A DNA stretch of 64,000 nt from Streptomyces sp. NRRL S-1022. Lineage in GTDB: Bacteria > Actinomycetota > Actinomycetes > Streptomycetales > Streptomycetaceae. The notes beneath the pieces were generated by a model. That model worked only from the letters and a program-made list of their open reading frames with translations, searched no databases and was not told where the DNA came from. Shown here piece by piece: positions 35,752 through 43,759 of the stretch; the first letter of the stretch is position 1, and every line of letters starts with the position of its first letter. Position numbers and translations under genes: made by a program. The DNA lies in NCBI RefSeq assembly GCF_000720135.1, contig NZ_JOIU01000033.1, positions 1-64,000 on the forward strand, in the 5' to 3' direction.

Positions 35752-36428
35752 GGGGCCTCCTGGCCTTCGGTCGGTACGGCGGTCCGCTCGATGCCGTTGA
35801 TCAGGGCGCGGAAGGCCCAGGACAGGCGGGCCCCGGGGGTGCCGGAGAGCAGGGCCTCCGCGTCGGCGGCGATGTGCGGGTGGGTGGCGGCGGGCGCCTC
35901 GCGCAGGGCCCGGGTCAGCGCCTGCCACTCGTCCGGCGACTGGTTGCCGGCGTGCTCGGCGGCGGTCGCCGTGGCGTGCTGCAGCAGCAGGTCCACGCCC
36001 CAGGCCGCCTGGGCGGCGGGCACCCCGCCGTCACGCAGGAGCCGCAGCAGGGTCTCGATCAGGTGCAGGTAGTGCGGTCCGCTCGGCCGGGCGGTCAGCG
36101 CCGAGCGGGCCAGCGAGGGGTGCTCCAGGAGCATCGCGGTGTAGTTGGTCAGCACCCGCTCCAGCCGCTCCCGCCAGCCGCCCTCGGCCGGCGCCGGACC
36201 GACAGTGCCGAGCAGTTCGTCGAGGACGGCCGCGTGCAGCTCGTCGGTGTTGCGGACGTACACGTAGAGCGAGGCGGGGCCGGTGTCGAGTTCCCGGGCG
36301 AGCCGGCGCATGGTCACCTTGGCCAGCCCTTCCGCCCGCAGGATCGCGACGGCGGCGGCGACGATGCCCTCCCGGGTCAGGGCGGGTTTGGCGGGGCGCT
36401 CCCGGCGGGAGCGTGGAGCGTCGTTCAT
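35748..36428 (-). CDS. TetR/AcrR regulator co-transcribed with monooxygenase
   Basis: 226 residues. The helix-turn-helix is LTREGIVAAAVAILRAEGLAKVTMRRLARELDTGPASLYVYVRNTDEL, the TetR-class variant with C-terminal TetR_C-like ligand domain (about 80-215). The first ~15 residues are basic. It should respond to a small molecule that is also the monooxygenase substrate. The ATG at 36428 is preceded by no Shine-Dalgarno. Instead, three CGAAC-NN-GTTCG palindromes start eight bases upstream, so autorepression is very likely. The divergent LacI gene may be controlled from the same sites. Confidence 0.87.
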   Translation of the reverse strand: MNDAPRSRRERPAKPALTREGIVAAAVAILRAEGLAKVTMRRLARELDTGPASLYVYVRNTDELHAAVLDELLGTVGPAPAEGGWRERLERVLTNYTAMLLEHPSLARSALTARPSGPHYLHLIETLLRLLRDGGVPAAQAAWGVDLLLQHATATAAEHAGNQSPDEWQALTRALREAPAATHPHIAADAEALLSGTPGARLSWAFRALINGIERTAVPTEGQEAP

Positions 36429-36435
36429 GCCGTAA

Positions 36436-36477
36436 CGAACATGTTCGCCACGAACAAGTTCGTGGCGAACGCGTTCG
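36436..36477. promoter_or_regulatory. Array of three CGAAC-NN-GTTCG operators, 15-bp period
   Basis: CGAACATGTTCG (36436-36447), CGAACAAGTTCG (36451-36462) and CGAACGCGTTCG (36466-36477) are three perfect palindromic copies spaced exactly 15 bp. They lie directly upstream of the tetR ATG and 94 bp from the divergent lacI-type gene. Confidence 0.8.
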
Positions 36478-36570
36478 CACCGTCGCGTGATGTGCCGTGT
36501 TTGTCGAACGATGAACCACCTTGCCCCGCCCGGCCCCGGTCCCCGCCCCTCTGCCAAGATGCGGTCTGTC

Positions 36571-37572
36571 ATGGTGCAGATACCGAACACGCCCACGAGT
36601 GCCGACGTGGCCCGCCTGGCCGGCGTCTCGCGCGCGACCGTGTCCTACGTCCTCAACAACACCAGCGCCGTCCGGATCAGCGAGGCGACCCGCCGGCGCG
36701 TGCACGAGGCCGCCCGGGAACTGGGGTACGTCCCGCACGCCGCCGCCCGCAGCCTGCGCGCGGGGCACAGCCGGATGGTCCTCATGCCCGCCCCGGCCAT
36801 CCCCGTGGGCCCGCTGTACGGCGGGTTCCTCAACGAACTCCAGTGGGCGCTCGGCCGGCTCGACTACACCGTCGTGCAGTACGGCAGCGTCGGCCTGCAC
36901 GGCGACGAAGCCACCCGCGCCTGGGCCGAGTTGCGGCCGGTGGCCGTCCTGGTGCCCGGCGCCGGACTCGGCCCGGAGGGCGTCGCCCTGCTCAAGCGCT
37001 CCGGCACCCGGGCCGTGGTCACCCTCGGCCCCGGCCGCGTCGACGGGGCGCACGCCCTGCTGATGGACCACGCCGCCGTCGGCCACTGCGCGGGCGCCCA
37101 CCTCTACGACCGGGGCCGGCGCCGGATCGGTGTCGTCCTGCCCGCCGAGCCCGGTCTCGAGGCCTACTCCGGGCCCCGGCTCGCCGGCGTGCGCGAGGCG
37201 CTGCACGGCACCGGCGCCACCGTGACGGAGCTGCCGCTCGCCCACACCGAGGAGGCCGCCGCCGAAGTGGCCGCCGGCTGGCGCGCGTCGGGCCTGGACG
37301 GGGTGTTCGCGTACAACGACGAGTACGCCATGCTGCTGATGCGCGCGCTGCAGGACGAGGGCCTGCACGTCCCCGACGACGTCGCCGTCATCGGCGCGGA
37401 CGACCTGATGCTGGGCCGGCTGCTGCGGCCCCGGCTGAGCACGGTCCACATCGAGCTGCCGTCGGGCCGCGCCCTCGCCGCGCTCGTCGACCGCGCGGTG
37501 CGCGATCCCGGCGGCGAACCGGAGGTGCACACCGTGCTGGGGGCCTCGGTGGTGCAGCGGGAGTCCAGCTGA
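36571..37572 (+). CDS. LacI-family transcriptional regulator
   Basis: 333 residues. The LacI headpiece is TSADVARLAGVSRATVSYVLNNTSAVRISEATRRRVHEAARELGYVPHAAARSLRAG. It is followed by the hinge and a periplasmic-binding-protein-like effector domain (SRMVLMPAPAIPVGPLYGGFL, GVFAYNDEYAMLLMRAL, VIGADDLMLGRLLRPRLSTVHI). The effector is probably a sugar or related metabolite, but no transport or catabolic genes are adjacent, so its targets are elsewhere. ATG 36571 starts directly before the headpiece; ATG 36559 is an alternative. Confidence 0.85.
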   Translation: MVQIPNTPTSADVARLAGVSRATVSYVLNNTSAVRISEATRRRVHEAARELGYVPHAAARSLRAGHSRMVLMPAPAIPVGPLYGGFLNELQWALGRLDYTVVQYGSVGLHGDEATRAWAELRPVAVLVPGAGLGPEGVALLKRSGTRAVVTLGPGRVDGAHALLMDHAAVGHCAGAHLYDRGRRRIGVVLPAEPGLEAYSGPRLAGVREALHGTGATVTELPLAHTEEAAAEVAAGWRASGLDGVFAYNDEYAMLLMRALQDEGLHVPDDVAVIGADDLMLGRLLRPRLSTVHIELPSGRALAALVDRAVRDPGGEPEVHTVLGASVVQRESS

Positions 37573-37597
37573 CCCGGTACCGCTGCCCCCGCACGGT

Positions 37598-37975
37598 CTA
37601 CTTCTGTTCCTGGCCCTGCTGGGCGGTGATGCTCTTGCGGACCTCGTCCATGTCGAGGTTGCGCGCCTGGCCGATCAGGTCCTCCAGCACCGGCGCCGGC
37701 AGCGCGCCCGGCTGGGCGAAGACCGCCACCTGGTCCCGGATGATCATCAGCGTCGGGATCGACTGGATGTCGAAGGCCGCGGCCAGCTCCGGCTGCGCCT
37801 CGGTGTCCACCTTGCCGAACACCAGGTCGGGATTGGCGGCGGCGGCCTTCTCGTAGACGGGCGCGAACTGCCGGCACGGAGGGCACCACTGCGCCCAGAA
37901 GTCGATGAGAACGAACTCGTTCTCACTGACCGTCTGGTCGAAGTTCTCCTTGGTCAGCTCCACGGTGCTGCTCAT
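37598..37975 (-). CDS. trxC: Thioredoxin
   Basis: 125 residues. The thioredoxin fold has the segment FVLIDFWAQWCPPCRQFAPVYE, with active site WCPPC rather than WCGPC. The cis-Pro is in IQSIPTLMI, and a 15-residue C-terminal extension is rich in Gln. It reduces disulfides in the cytosol with electrons from thioredoxin reductase. A perfect sigma-R-type promoter (GGAAT-N18-GTT) lies about 45 bp upstream, indicating induction by disulfide stress. This matches trxC of S. coelicolor, a known sigma-R target that I recall as SCO0885. Confidence 0.92.
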   Translation of the reverse strand: MSSTVELTKENFDQTVSENEFVLIDFWAQWCPPCRQFAPVYEKAAAANPDLVFGKVDTEAQPELAAAFDIQSIPTLMIIRDQVAVFAQPGALPAPVLEDLIGQARNLDMDEVRKSITAQQGQEQK

Positions 37976-38020
37976 GGCGTGTTTCCCGCTTCCTGGTGTA
38001 GGGGGTGTGCCGACGGCGGA

Positions 38021-38046
38021 AACACGGTCGCCGGGCCGCCTATTCC
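38021..38046 (-). promoter_or_regulatory. Sigma-R-type promoter of trxC
   Basis: On the minus strand GGAAT (38046-38042), exactly 18 bp, then GTT (38023-38021). This equals the published sigma-R consensus GGAAT-N18-GTT for the thiol-oxidative stress regulon. Confidence 0.8.
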
Positions 38047-38117
38047 ACCCGTGCACGCCTGTGTTCCGCGCGCGTACCCGTGTGGCCACAGCGCACACCA
38101 CCCACCAGACTGACCCC

Positions 38118-39548
38118 ATGACGGAAACGGAATCCATCGCGTACGACGTCGTGGTGATCGGGGGCGGACCCGTGGGGGAGAACGTCGCCGACCGCACCCG
38201 CGCGGCCGGGCTGACCACCGCGCTCGTGGAGAGCGAACTGCTCGGCGGCGAATGCTCGTACTGGGCCTGCATGCCCAGCAAGGCCCTGCTCAGGCCGGTC
38301 ATCGCGCAGGCCGACGCACGCCGCCTGCCCGGCCTCGCCCAGGCGGTCCGGGGCCCGCTCGACGCCCCGGCGGTCCTCGCCCGCCGGGACGAGTACGCCT
38401 CCCACTGGCACGACGACGGCCAGGTCGCCTGGCTGGAGGGCATCGGCACCGACCTCTACCGCGGCCAGGGCCGGCTGGCCGGACCGCGCACGGTCACGGT
38501 CACCGCCTCCGACGGCACGGTCACCACCCTCACCGCCCGGCACGCCGTCGCCGTCTCCACCGGCACCCGCGCCCAGCTGCCCGACCTGCCCGGACTCGCC
38601 GACGTCAAGCCCTGGACCAGCCGCGAGGCCACCAGCGGCAAAGCGGCTCCCGGCCGGCTGATCGTGGTGGGCGGCGGTGTCGTCGCCACCGAGATGGCCA
38701 CCGCCTGGCAGGCCCTCGGCTCCCGGGTCACCCTGCTGGTCCGCGGCAAGGGCCTGCTGAACCGGATGGAGCCGTTCGCCGGGGAACTGGTCGCCGAGGC
38801 GCTCACCGAGGCGGGCGTCGACCTCCGCACCGGCACCTCCGTGGAGTCCGTCAGCCGCGAGAACGGCACGGTCGTGGCCGTCACCTCCGCCGGTGACCGG
38901 ATCGAGGCCGACGAGATCCTCTTCGCCACCGGGCGCGTCCCGCACACCGGCGACCTCGGCCTGGAGACCGTCGGCCTGGAACCCGGCTCCTGGCTGGACG
39001 TGGACGACAGCCTCCGCGTCACCGGCACCGACTGGCTGTACGCGGTCGGCGACGTCAACCACCGTGCCCTCCTCACCCACCAGGGCAAGTACCAGGCCCG
39101 CATCGCCGGCGCCGCGATCGCCGCCCGCGCGTCCGGCAGCACCCTCGCGGAGGAGCCCTGGGGCGCCCACGCGGCCACCGCCGACCACCACGCCGTACCC
39201 CAGGTCGTCTTCACCGACCCCGAGGCCGCCGCGGTCGGTCTCTCCCTCGCCGAGGCGGAACAGGCCGGCCACCGCGTCCGCGCCGTCGACGTCGAGTTCT
39301 CCTCCGTGGCGGGCGCAGGGCTGTACGGCGAGGGCTACAAGGGCCGCGCCCGCATGGTCGTGGACCTGGAGGAGGAGATCCTGCGCGGAGTCACCTTCGT
39401 CGGCCCCGGCGTCGGTGAACTCGTCCACTCGGCCACCATCGCCGTCGTGGGCCGCGTCCCGGTCGACCGCCTCTGGCACGCGGTCCCGTCCTACCCGACC
39501 CTGAGCGAGGTGTGGCTGCGGCTGCTGGAGGCCTACCGGGACAACTGA
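38118..39548 (+). CDS. Pyridine nucleotide-disulfide oxidoreductase
   Basis: 476 residues of the class I disulfide reductase family (lipoamide dehydrogenase, glutathione reductase, mercuric reductase). FAD motif: DVVVIGGGPVGENVA. The redox pair has the normal C-x4-C spacing in GGECSYWACMPSKALL. NAD(P) motif: RLIVVGGGVVATEMA. The second FAD motif is LYAVGDVNHRALLTHQGKYQ. The C-terminal dimerisation domain lacks the His-Glu pair of lipoamide dehydrogenase, ending instead in LWHAVPSYPTLSEVW, where the His-x-x-x-P-T pattern is related. The substrate is not assigned. It is divergent from trxC, suggesting a link to thiol homeostasis. Confidence 0.87.
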   Translation: MTETESIAYDVVVIGGGPVGENVADRTRAAGLTTALVESELLGGECSYWACMPSKALLRPVIAQADARRLPGLAQAVRGPLDAPAVLARRDEYASHWHDDGQVAWLEGIGTDLYRGQGRLAGPRTVTVTASDGTVTTLTARHAVAVSTGTRAQLPDLPGLADVKPWTSREATSGKAAPGRLIVVGGGVVATEMATAWQALGSRVTLLVRGKGLLNRMEPFAGELVAEALTEAGVDLRTGTSVESVSRENGTVVAVTSAGDRIEADEILFATGRVPHTGDLGLETVGLEPGSWLDVDDSLRVTGTDWLYAVGDVNHRALLTHQGKYQARIAGAAIAARASGSTLAEEPWGAHAATADHHAVPQVVFTDPEAAAVGLSLAEAEQAGHRVRAVDVEFSSVAGAGLYGEGYKGRARMVVDLEEEILRGVTFVGPGVGELVHSATIAVVGRVPVDRLWHAVPSYPTLSEVWLRLLEAYRDN

Positions 39549-39556
39549 GGCGTCCG

Positions 39557-40201
39557 TCAGGGCAGTTCGAAGCCCAGCGCCTCGGCGGCCCGCCGGGGCG
39601 CCGGCTCGTTCCACAGCGCGGCGACCGCCTCGTTCGTCGACAGCGAGCGCAGTTCCGCCCGGTCCAGGTACAGGGTGCCGTCCAGGTGGTCCGTCTCGTG
39701 CTGGACGATGCGCGCCGGCCAGCCGGTGAACAGCTCGTCCAGGGGGCGGCCGTGCTCGTCCTCGGCGCGCAGCCGCACCTCGGCGTGCCGGGCCACCACC
39801 GCCTGCCAGCCCGGCACGCTCAGGCAGCCCTCGAAGAACGCGGCGCGGGCGGTGCCGACCGGCTCGTACACCGGGTTGACCAGCACCCGGAACGGCTGCG
39901 GGACACGGTCCCGGGCCGCCGCGACCTCCTCGGGCACCGGCGCCGGGTCCTCCAGGACCGCGATCCTGAGCGGCACGCCGACCTGCGGCGCGGCCAGGCC
40001 CACACCGGGGGCCGCGTGCATGGTGGCGCGCAGGGCCTCGACGAACCGGGCCAGCAGCGCGGGGCCGAGCTGGCCGTCGTACGGCTCGGTGCCGTGCCGC
40101 AGCACCGGCTGTCCGGCCGCGACGATGGGCAAGGGGCCGCCGGCGGCGAGGAGTTCCTCGACCCGCTCGGCGAGCGGCGCGTGATCTCGGGGAGGTGCCA
40201 T
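39557..40201 (-). CDS. def: Peptide deformylase
   Basis: 214 residues. The three deformylase motifs are present: GVGLAAPQVGV, EGCLSVPGW (metal Cys) and QHETDHLDGTLY (HExxH-type metal His pair with catalytic Glu). It removes the N-formyl group from nascent proteins, with Fe2+ or Zn2+. An N-terminal helix of ~30 residues (LAERVEELLAAGGPLPIVAAGQPVLR) is typical of the actinobacterial long form. Streptomyces usually has several def copies, so this is probably an accessory one. Confidence 0.92.
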   Translation of the reverse strand: MAPPRDHAPLAERVEELLAAGGPLPIVAAGQPVLRHGTEPYDGQLGPALLARFVEALRATMHAAPGVGLAAPQVGVPLRIAVLEDPAPVPEEVAAARDRVPQPFRVLVNPVYEPVGTARAAFFEGCLSVPGWQAVVARHAEVRLRAEDEHGRPLDELFTGWPARIVQHETDHLDGTLYLDRAELRSLSTNEAVAALWNEPAPRRAAEALGFELP

Positions 40202-40334
40202 CGCGTCAGGATGCCACGCCCGCCCACCGGTCCCTGTGGCACGGGTCACCAACACCCCGGGGAACTCAGCCGCTTCGCGGTCCGACTCATGGACCGTCAG
40301 CGCTACCGCACCCGAGCCCCGGAGAAGCCCGCCG

Positions 40335-41735
40335 ATGACCACCGCTCCCCCGACCGCCCCGGCGGAGGCGTCCCGCCCCGCGGGTCGCGGCCGCCGGGCA
40401 CCCCTGCGCCCCCTCGTGCTCCGCCTGCACTTCTACGCCGGTGTGCTGATCGCGCCCTTCCTGCTGGTCGCCGCCGTCACCGGCCTGCTGTACGCGGGCT
40501 CCTTCCAGGCCGAGAAGCTCGTGTACGACCACGAGCTGACCGTCCCGGTGGGGGAGCGGGCGCTGCCGGTCTCCGCCCAGGTGGCCGCCGCCCGCAAGGC
40601 CCACCCCGAGGGCACCGTGACCGCCGTGCGCCCCGCGCCCGAGGCCGGCGCCACCACCCGGGTGCTGCTCTCCGGCGCCGAGGGCGTCGGCCCCGGGCAC
40701 ACCCTCGCCGTGTTCGTGGACCCGTACACCGGGAAGGTCCGCGGCGCGCTGGAACAGTACGGCTCGACCGGCGCGCTGCCGCTGCGCACCTGGATCGACG
40801 AACTGCACCGCGACCTCCACCTGGGCGAGCCCGGCCGGCTCTACAGCGAGCTGGCCGCCAGCTGGCTGTGGGTGATCGCGGGCGGTGGCCTGGTGCTGTG
40901 GTGCTCCCGGCGCCGCGCCCTGCGCGGGGTCCGCGGCACCAGCGGCCGGCGCCGCACCCTGGGCCTGCACGGCACGGTCGGCGTCTGGACGGCCGCCGGG
41001 TTCCTGTTCCTGTCCGCCACCGGTCTGACCTGGTCGGCGTACGCCGGAGCGAACATCGACGAGCTGCGCACCTCGCTGGGCCAGGCGACCCCGTCGGTCT
41101 CGGCGGCCGTGGCCGGCGGCGAGCACGCGGGCCACGGTGGGGCGGCCGGCGCCGGCGGCACGGCCGGGCACGGCGTGGGCCTGGACAGGGTGCTCGCGGC
41201 GGCCCGCGCGAAGGGGCTGGACGACCCGGTGGAGATCGTGCCCCCGGCGGACGCGAACAGCGCCTGGGTGGTCCGGCAGGTCCAGCGCGGCTGGCCCACC
41301 AAGCAGGACTCCGTCGCCGTCGACCCGGCCACCGGACAGGTCACCGACGAGCTGCGGTTCGCCGACTACCCGGTGCTCGCCAAGCTCACCCGCTGGGGCA
41401 TCGACCTGCACACCGGCGTCCTGTTCGGGCTCGTCAACCAGATCGCCCTCGCGCTGCTCGCGCTCGCCCTGATCCTGCTGATCCTGTGGGGCTACCGCAT
41501 GTGGTGGCAGCGCAACCGGGGGTCCGCCTTCGGCCGGCCGGTCCCGCGCGGCGCCTGGGCCGAGGTGCCGCCGTACCAGCTCGTCCCGGCGCTCGCGGCC
41601 GTCGCCGTGCTCGGCTGGTTCGTGCCGCTGCTCGGCATCCCGCTGGCCGGCTTCCTCGCCGTCGACATCGTCCTCGGCGAGATCGCGCACCGGCGCGGGC
41701 GCCGCACCTACGGCGCTGCCCGCGGGGTGAAGTAG
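40335..41735 (+). CDS. PepSY-domain membrane protein (iron-reductase-like)
   Basis: 466 residues, PepSY_TM family. Hydrophobic segments occur near 33-55 (LHFYAGVLIAPFLLVAAVTGLLYAG), 175-195, 215-235 and 360-385, with a further pair at the C-terminus (LVPALAAVAVLGWFVPLLGIPLAGFLAVDI). PepSY-type extracellular modules lie between them, and a Gly/His-rich stretch (GGEHAGHGGAAGAGG) near residue 260 could bind metal. Such proteins are implicated in ferric-siderophore or copper-linked redox at the membrane. It is followed 42 bp later by the blaI-M56 pair on the same strand, so a three-gene operon is plausible. Confidence 0.82.
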   Translation: MTTAPPTAPAEASRPAGRGRRAPLRPLVLRLHFYAGVLIAPFLLVAAVTGLLYAGSFQAEKLVYDHELTVPVGERALPVSAQVAAARKAHPEGTVTAVRPAPEAGATTRVLLSGAEGVGPGHTLAVFVDPYTGKVRGALEQYGSTGALPLRTWIDELHRDLHLGEPGRLYSELAASWLWVIAGGGLVLWCSRRRALRGVRGTSGRRRTLGLHGTVGVWTAAGFLFLSATGLTWSAYAGANIDELRTSLGQATPSVSAAVAGGEHAGHGGAAGAGGTAGHGVGLDRVLAAARAKGLDDPVEIVPPADANSAWVVRQVQRGWPTKQDSVAVDPATGQVTDELRFADYPVLAKLTRWGIDLHTGVLFGLVNQIALALLALALILLILWGYRMWWQRNRGSAFGRPVPRGAWAEVPPYQLVPALAAVAVLGWFVPLLGIPLAGFLAVDIVLGEIAHRRGRRTYGAARGVK

Positions 41736-41777
41736 CGTGGGGCGACACGCCGACGCCGAGAGAGGGGACACGCGACG

Positions 41778-42176
41778 ATGGCGCGGGAAGGCGAGCGGGC
41801 CAGGCGGCGCGGCCAGGGCGAACTGGAGGGCCAGGTCCTCGGCGCCCTGCGCGAGGCGGACGGTCCGGTCACCGCGGCCTGGGTGCAGCAGCGCCTCGGA
41901 GGCGACCTCGCCTACACCACCGTCGTCACCATCCTGACCCGGCTGCTCGCCAAGGACGTGGTCGCCCGCGAACGGCACGGCCGGTCCTTCCTGTGGACGC
42001 CGACGGCCGACGTGGCCCGGCTGGCCGCCCTGCGCATGCGCCGTCTGCTGGACGGCGAACGGGACCGCGAGGCGGTCCTGGCCAGCTTCGTCACCGCCCT
42101 GCCGCCCGGCGACGAGCAGGTACTGCGGGCCCTGCTGGACATCCCGGGCCCGGACACCGGCGGTACGGAGGACTGA
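41778..42176 (+). CDS. BlaI/MecI/CopY-family transcriptional repressor
   Basis: 132 residues. The winged helix has GQGELEGQVLGALREADGPVTAAWVQQRLGG, then LAYTTVVTILTRLLAKDVVARERHGRSFLW, diagnostic of the BlaI family. The C-terminal helix (LLDGERDREAVLASFVTALPPGDEQVLRALL) dimerises. BlaI-type repressors are inactivated by proteolysis triggered by the partner membrane peptidase encoded 6 bp downstream. Actinobacterial BlaI regulators often act on respiratory, copper or cell-wall genes. The PepSY gene upstream may be the local target. Confidence 0.87.
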   Translation: MAREGERARRRGQGELEGQVLGALREADGPVTAAWVQQRLGGDLAYTTVVTILTRLLAKDVVARERHGRSFLWTPTADVARLAALRMRRLLDGERDREAVLASFVTALPPGDEQVLRALLDIPGPDTGGTED

Positions 42177-42182
42177 CCGCTC

Positions 42183-43112
42183 ATGGGGGTCTTCGTCTTC
42201 CTGCCACTGGTGCTGCCGCTGTCCGCGTGGCCGGTCGCCCGGCTCGCCGCCACCCGGCTGCACCCGCGCACCGCCACCCGGCTGCTGACCGCGGTCGCCG
42301 TCGTCATGGCGGTCTGCAGCATGCTGTGCCTGGCCCTGCTCATGGTGGTCGGCACCGCCCAACTGCCCGGCAATCCCCTGCCGGACGGCTGGTCCGACCC
42401 GGAGGTGCGGGCCGCCGTCCCGCACGACGAGGTCGCCGGCCGGGCCGCCATCCCCGCGCTCGCCGTGGTCGCCGCCGCCTGCGCCCGCACCCTCCGGCGG
42501 CACCGCCGGGTCACCCGCCGGGCCCGCCGGGCGCTGGCCGGGGTACCGGGGCGCACGGTGGCGGTCCTGCCGGACAGCACGCCGTACGCGTACGCCCTGC
42601 CAGGCGGCCGGGGCCGGATCGTGGTCACCACGGCGCTGCTGGCCGGGCTGGCACCCGCGGAGCGGCGCGCCCTGTTCGCCCACGAGCGCGCCCACCTGAG
42701 CGCCCGTCACCACCGGCATCTGCTCGCCGCCCACCTGGCGGCCCGCGCCAACCCGTTCCTGCGTCCGCTGCGCACCGCCGTCGTCTACACGGCCGAGCGG
42801 TGGGCGGACGAGGAGGCGGCCCGCGCGGTCGGCGACCGGCGCACGGTGGCCCGCGCCATCGGCAAGGCGGCCCTGCTGTCCCCGGCCGCCCCGGCGCCGA
42901 CCCTGGCCGCGCTGGCGGCGGCAGGTCCGGTGCCGCGCCGGGTGGCCGCGCTGCTGGCCCCCGCGCCGGTGGCCCGTACCTGGCCGTCGGCGTTCACCTC
43001 GGTCGGCCTGGCCGCCTGGGGCGCGGCCGCCGGGGCGCTGGTGTCCGCGATGTCGTCGGCGAACTCCGCCGTCACCCTGTTCCTGGTCCTGCACGCGGCG
43101 ACCCCGCTGTGA
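42183..43112 (+). CDS. M56-family membrane metallopeptidase
   Basis: 309 residues. Transmembrane segments are near 5-25, 35-60 and at the C-terminus (TSVGLAAWGAAAGALVSAMSS). The zinc-binding HExxH motif is in LFAHERAHLSARHH (about residue 165), with a downstream ERWADEEAARAVGD segment supplying the third ligand. This short BlaR1-like peptidase lacks a penicillin-binding sensor domain. It probably cleaves the BlaI-type repressor encoded just upstream in response to an unidentified envelope or metal signal. Confidence 0.85.
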   Translation: MGVFVFLPLVLPLSAWPVARLAATRLHPRTATRLLTAVAVVMAVCSMLCLALLMVVGTAQLPGNPLPDGWSDPEVRAAVPHDEVAGRAAIPALAVVAAACARTLRRHRRVTRRARRALAGVPGRTVAVLPDSTPYAYALPGGRGRIVVTTALLAGLAPAERRALFAHERAHLSARHHRHLLAAHLAARANPFLRPLRTAVVYTAERWADEEAARAVGDRRTVARAIGKAALLSPAAPAPTLAALAAAGPVPRRVAALLAPAPVARTWPSAFTSVGLAAWGAAAGALVSAMSSANSAVTLFLVLHAATPL

Positions 43113-43150
43113 TCCGCGGCGGCGGGCCGGCGGCCCGGGACATGCCGGGA

Positions 43151-43175
43151 GCCCGGTCCCCGAAGGGAACCGGGC
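43151..43175. terminator. Hairpin between M56 and TPR genes
   Basis: GCCCGGTCCC and GGGAACCGGGC form a ten-pair stem with one bulged A around a CGAA loop, in the 70-bp convergent gap. Confidence 0.65.
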
Positions 43176-43182
43176 CCCCTGC

Positions 43183-43542
43183 TCACTCCCGCGGGAAGTC
43201 GCCCGCGAGCGCCGAGGCGATGCGCAGGTGCCGCTCCGCCTCCTCGTGCCGGGCCTGCCGTTCGAGCGTGCGGCCCAGCATCAGCCGGGCGTAGTGCTCC
43301 ACCGGGTCGCGCTCCACGATGGTGCGCAGCTCTGCCTCGGCGCGGCGCAGCTGGGCCGAGTGGTAGTAAGCGCGGGCCAGCAGCAGCCGCGGTCCGGTCT
43401 GCTCCGGCACCTCCTCGACCAGCCGGGCCAGCACCCGGGCCGCGCCCGCGTAGTCCTTCGCCTCGAAGTACCGCCGCGCGCGCTCCCAGCGCTCGGCGGG
43501 GGTGCCCCGGTCGTAGTACGTGGTCTCCACTTGCGTCTCCAC
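43183..43542 (-). CDS. TPR-repeat protein under a sigma-R-type promoter
   Basis: 119 residues. Two to three tetratricopeptide-like helix pairs are visible: PAERWERARRYFEAKDYAGAARVLARLVEEVPEQ, then TGPRLLLARAYYHSAQLRRAEAELRTIVERDP, then VEHYARLMLGRTLERQARHEEAERHLRIA. The GTG at 43542 follows AAGGAGG at eight bases. The upstream GGAAT-N18-GTT box predicts induction by thiol-oxidative stress. TPRs scaffold protein complexes, so this could be a chaperone-like adaptor in the disulfide stress response (inference). Confidence 0.82.
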   Translation of the reverse strand: METQVETTYYDRGTPAERWERARRYFEAKDYAGAARVLARLVEEVPEQTGPRLLLARAYYHSAQLRRAEAELRTIVERDPVEHYARLMLGRTLERQARHEEAERHLRIASALAGDFPRE

Positions 43543-43574
43543 TCGTGACCTCCTTCGACGCCTTCGACGGCCAC

Positions 43575-43600
43575 AACGGAACGGGATTGTTGAATATTCC
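43575..43600 (-). promoter_or_regulatory. Sigma-R-type promoter of the TPR gene
   Basis: Minus strand GGAAT (43600-43596), 18 bp, GTT (43577-43575), identical to the sigma-R consensus and 33 bp upstream of the GTG start. The remainder of the 217-bp gap 43543-43759 shows no gene. Confidence 0.7.
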
Positions 43601-43759
43601 ACTACCTGGGGTGCGCTCGGGTCGGGCCGAGCGGGGCCACCGCACGGTCCACGGCGACCCGCACTTCACGGCCGGCCGCCACACCCGGAAACCGGGCGTG
43701 GCCCCTCCGGACACCTTGCTCGTGCCGGATGCCGTACCTGGCCGCCGTGTCCGTGGCCG

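Noticed and set aside
39512..43294. 1260-codon plus-strand frame across deformylase, PepSY, BlaI and M56 genes
   Set aside because: It is an Arg/Pro/Gly-rich off-frame reading of several well-supported genes.
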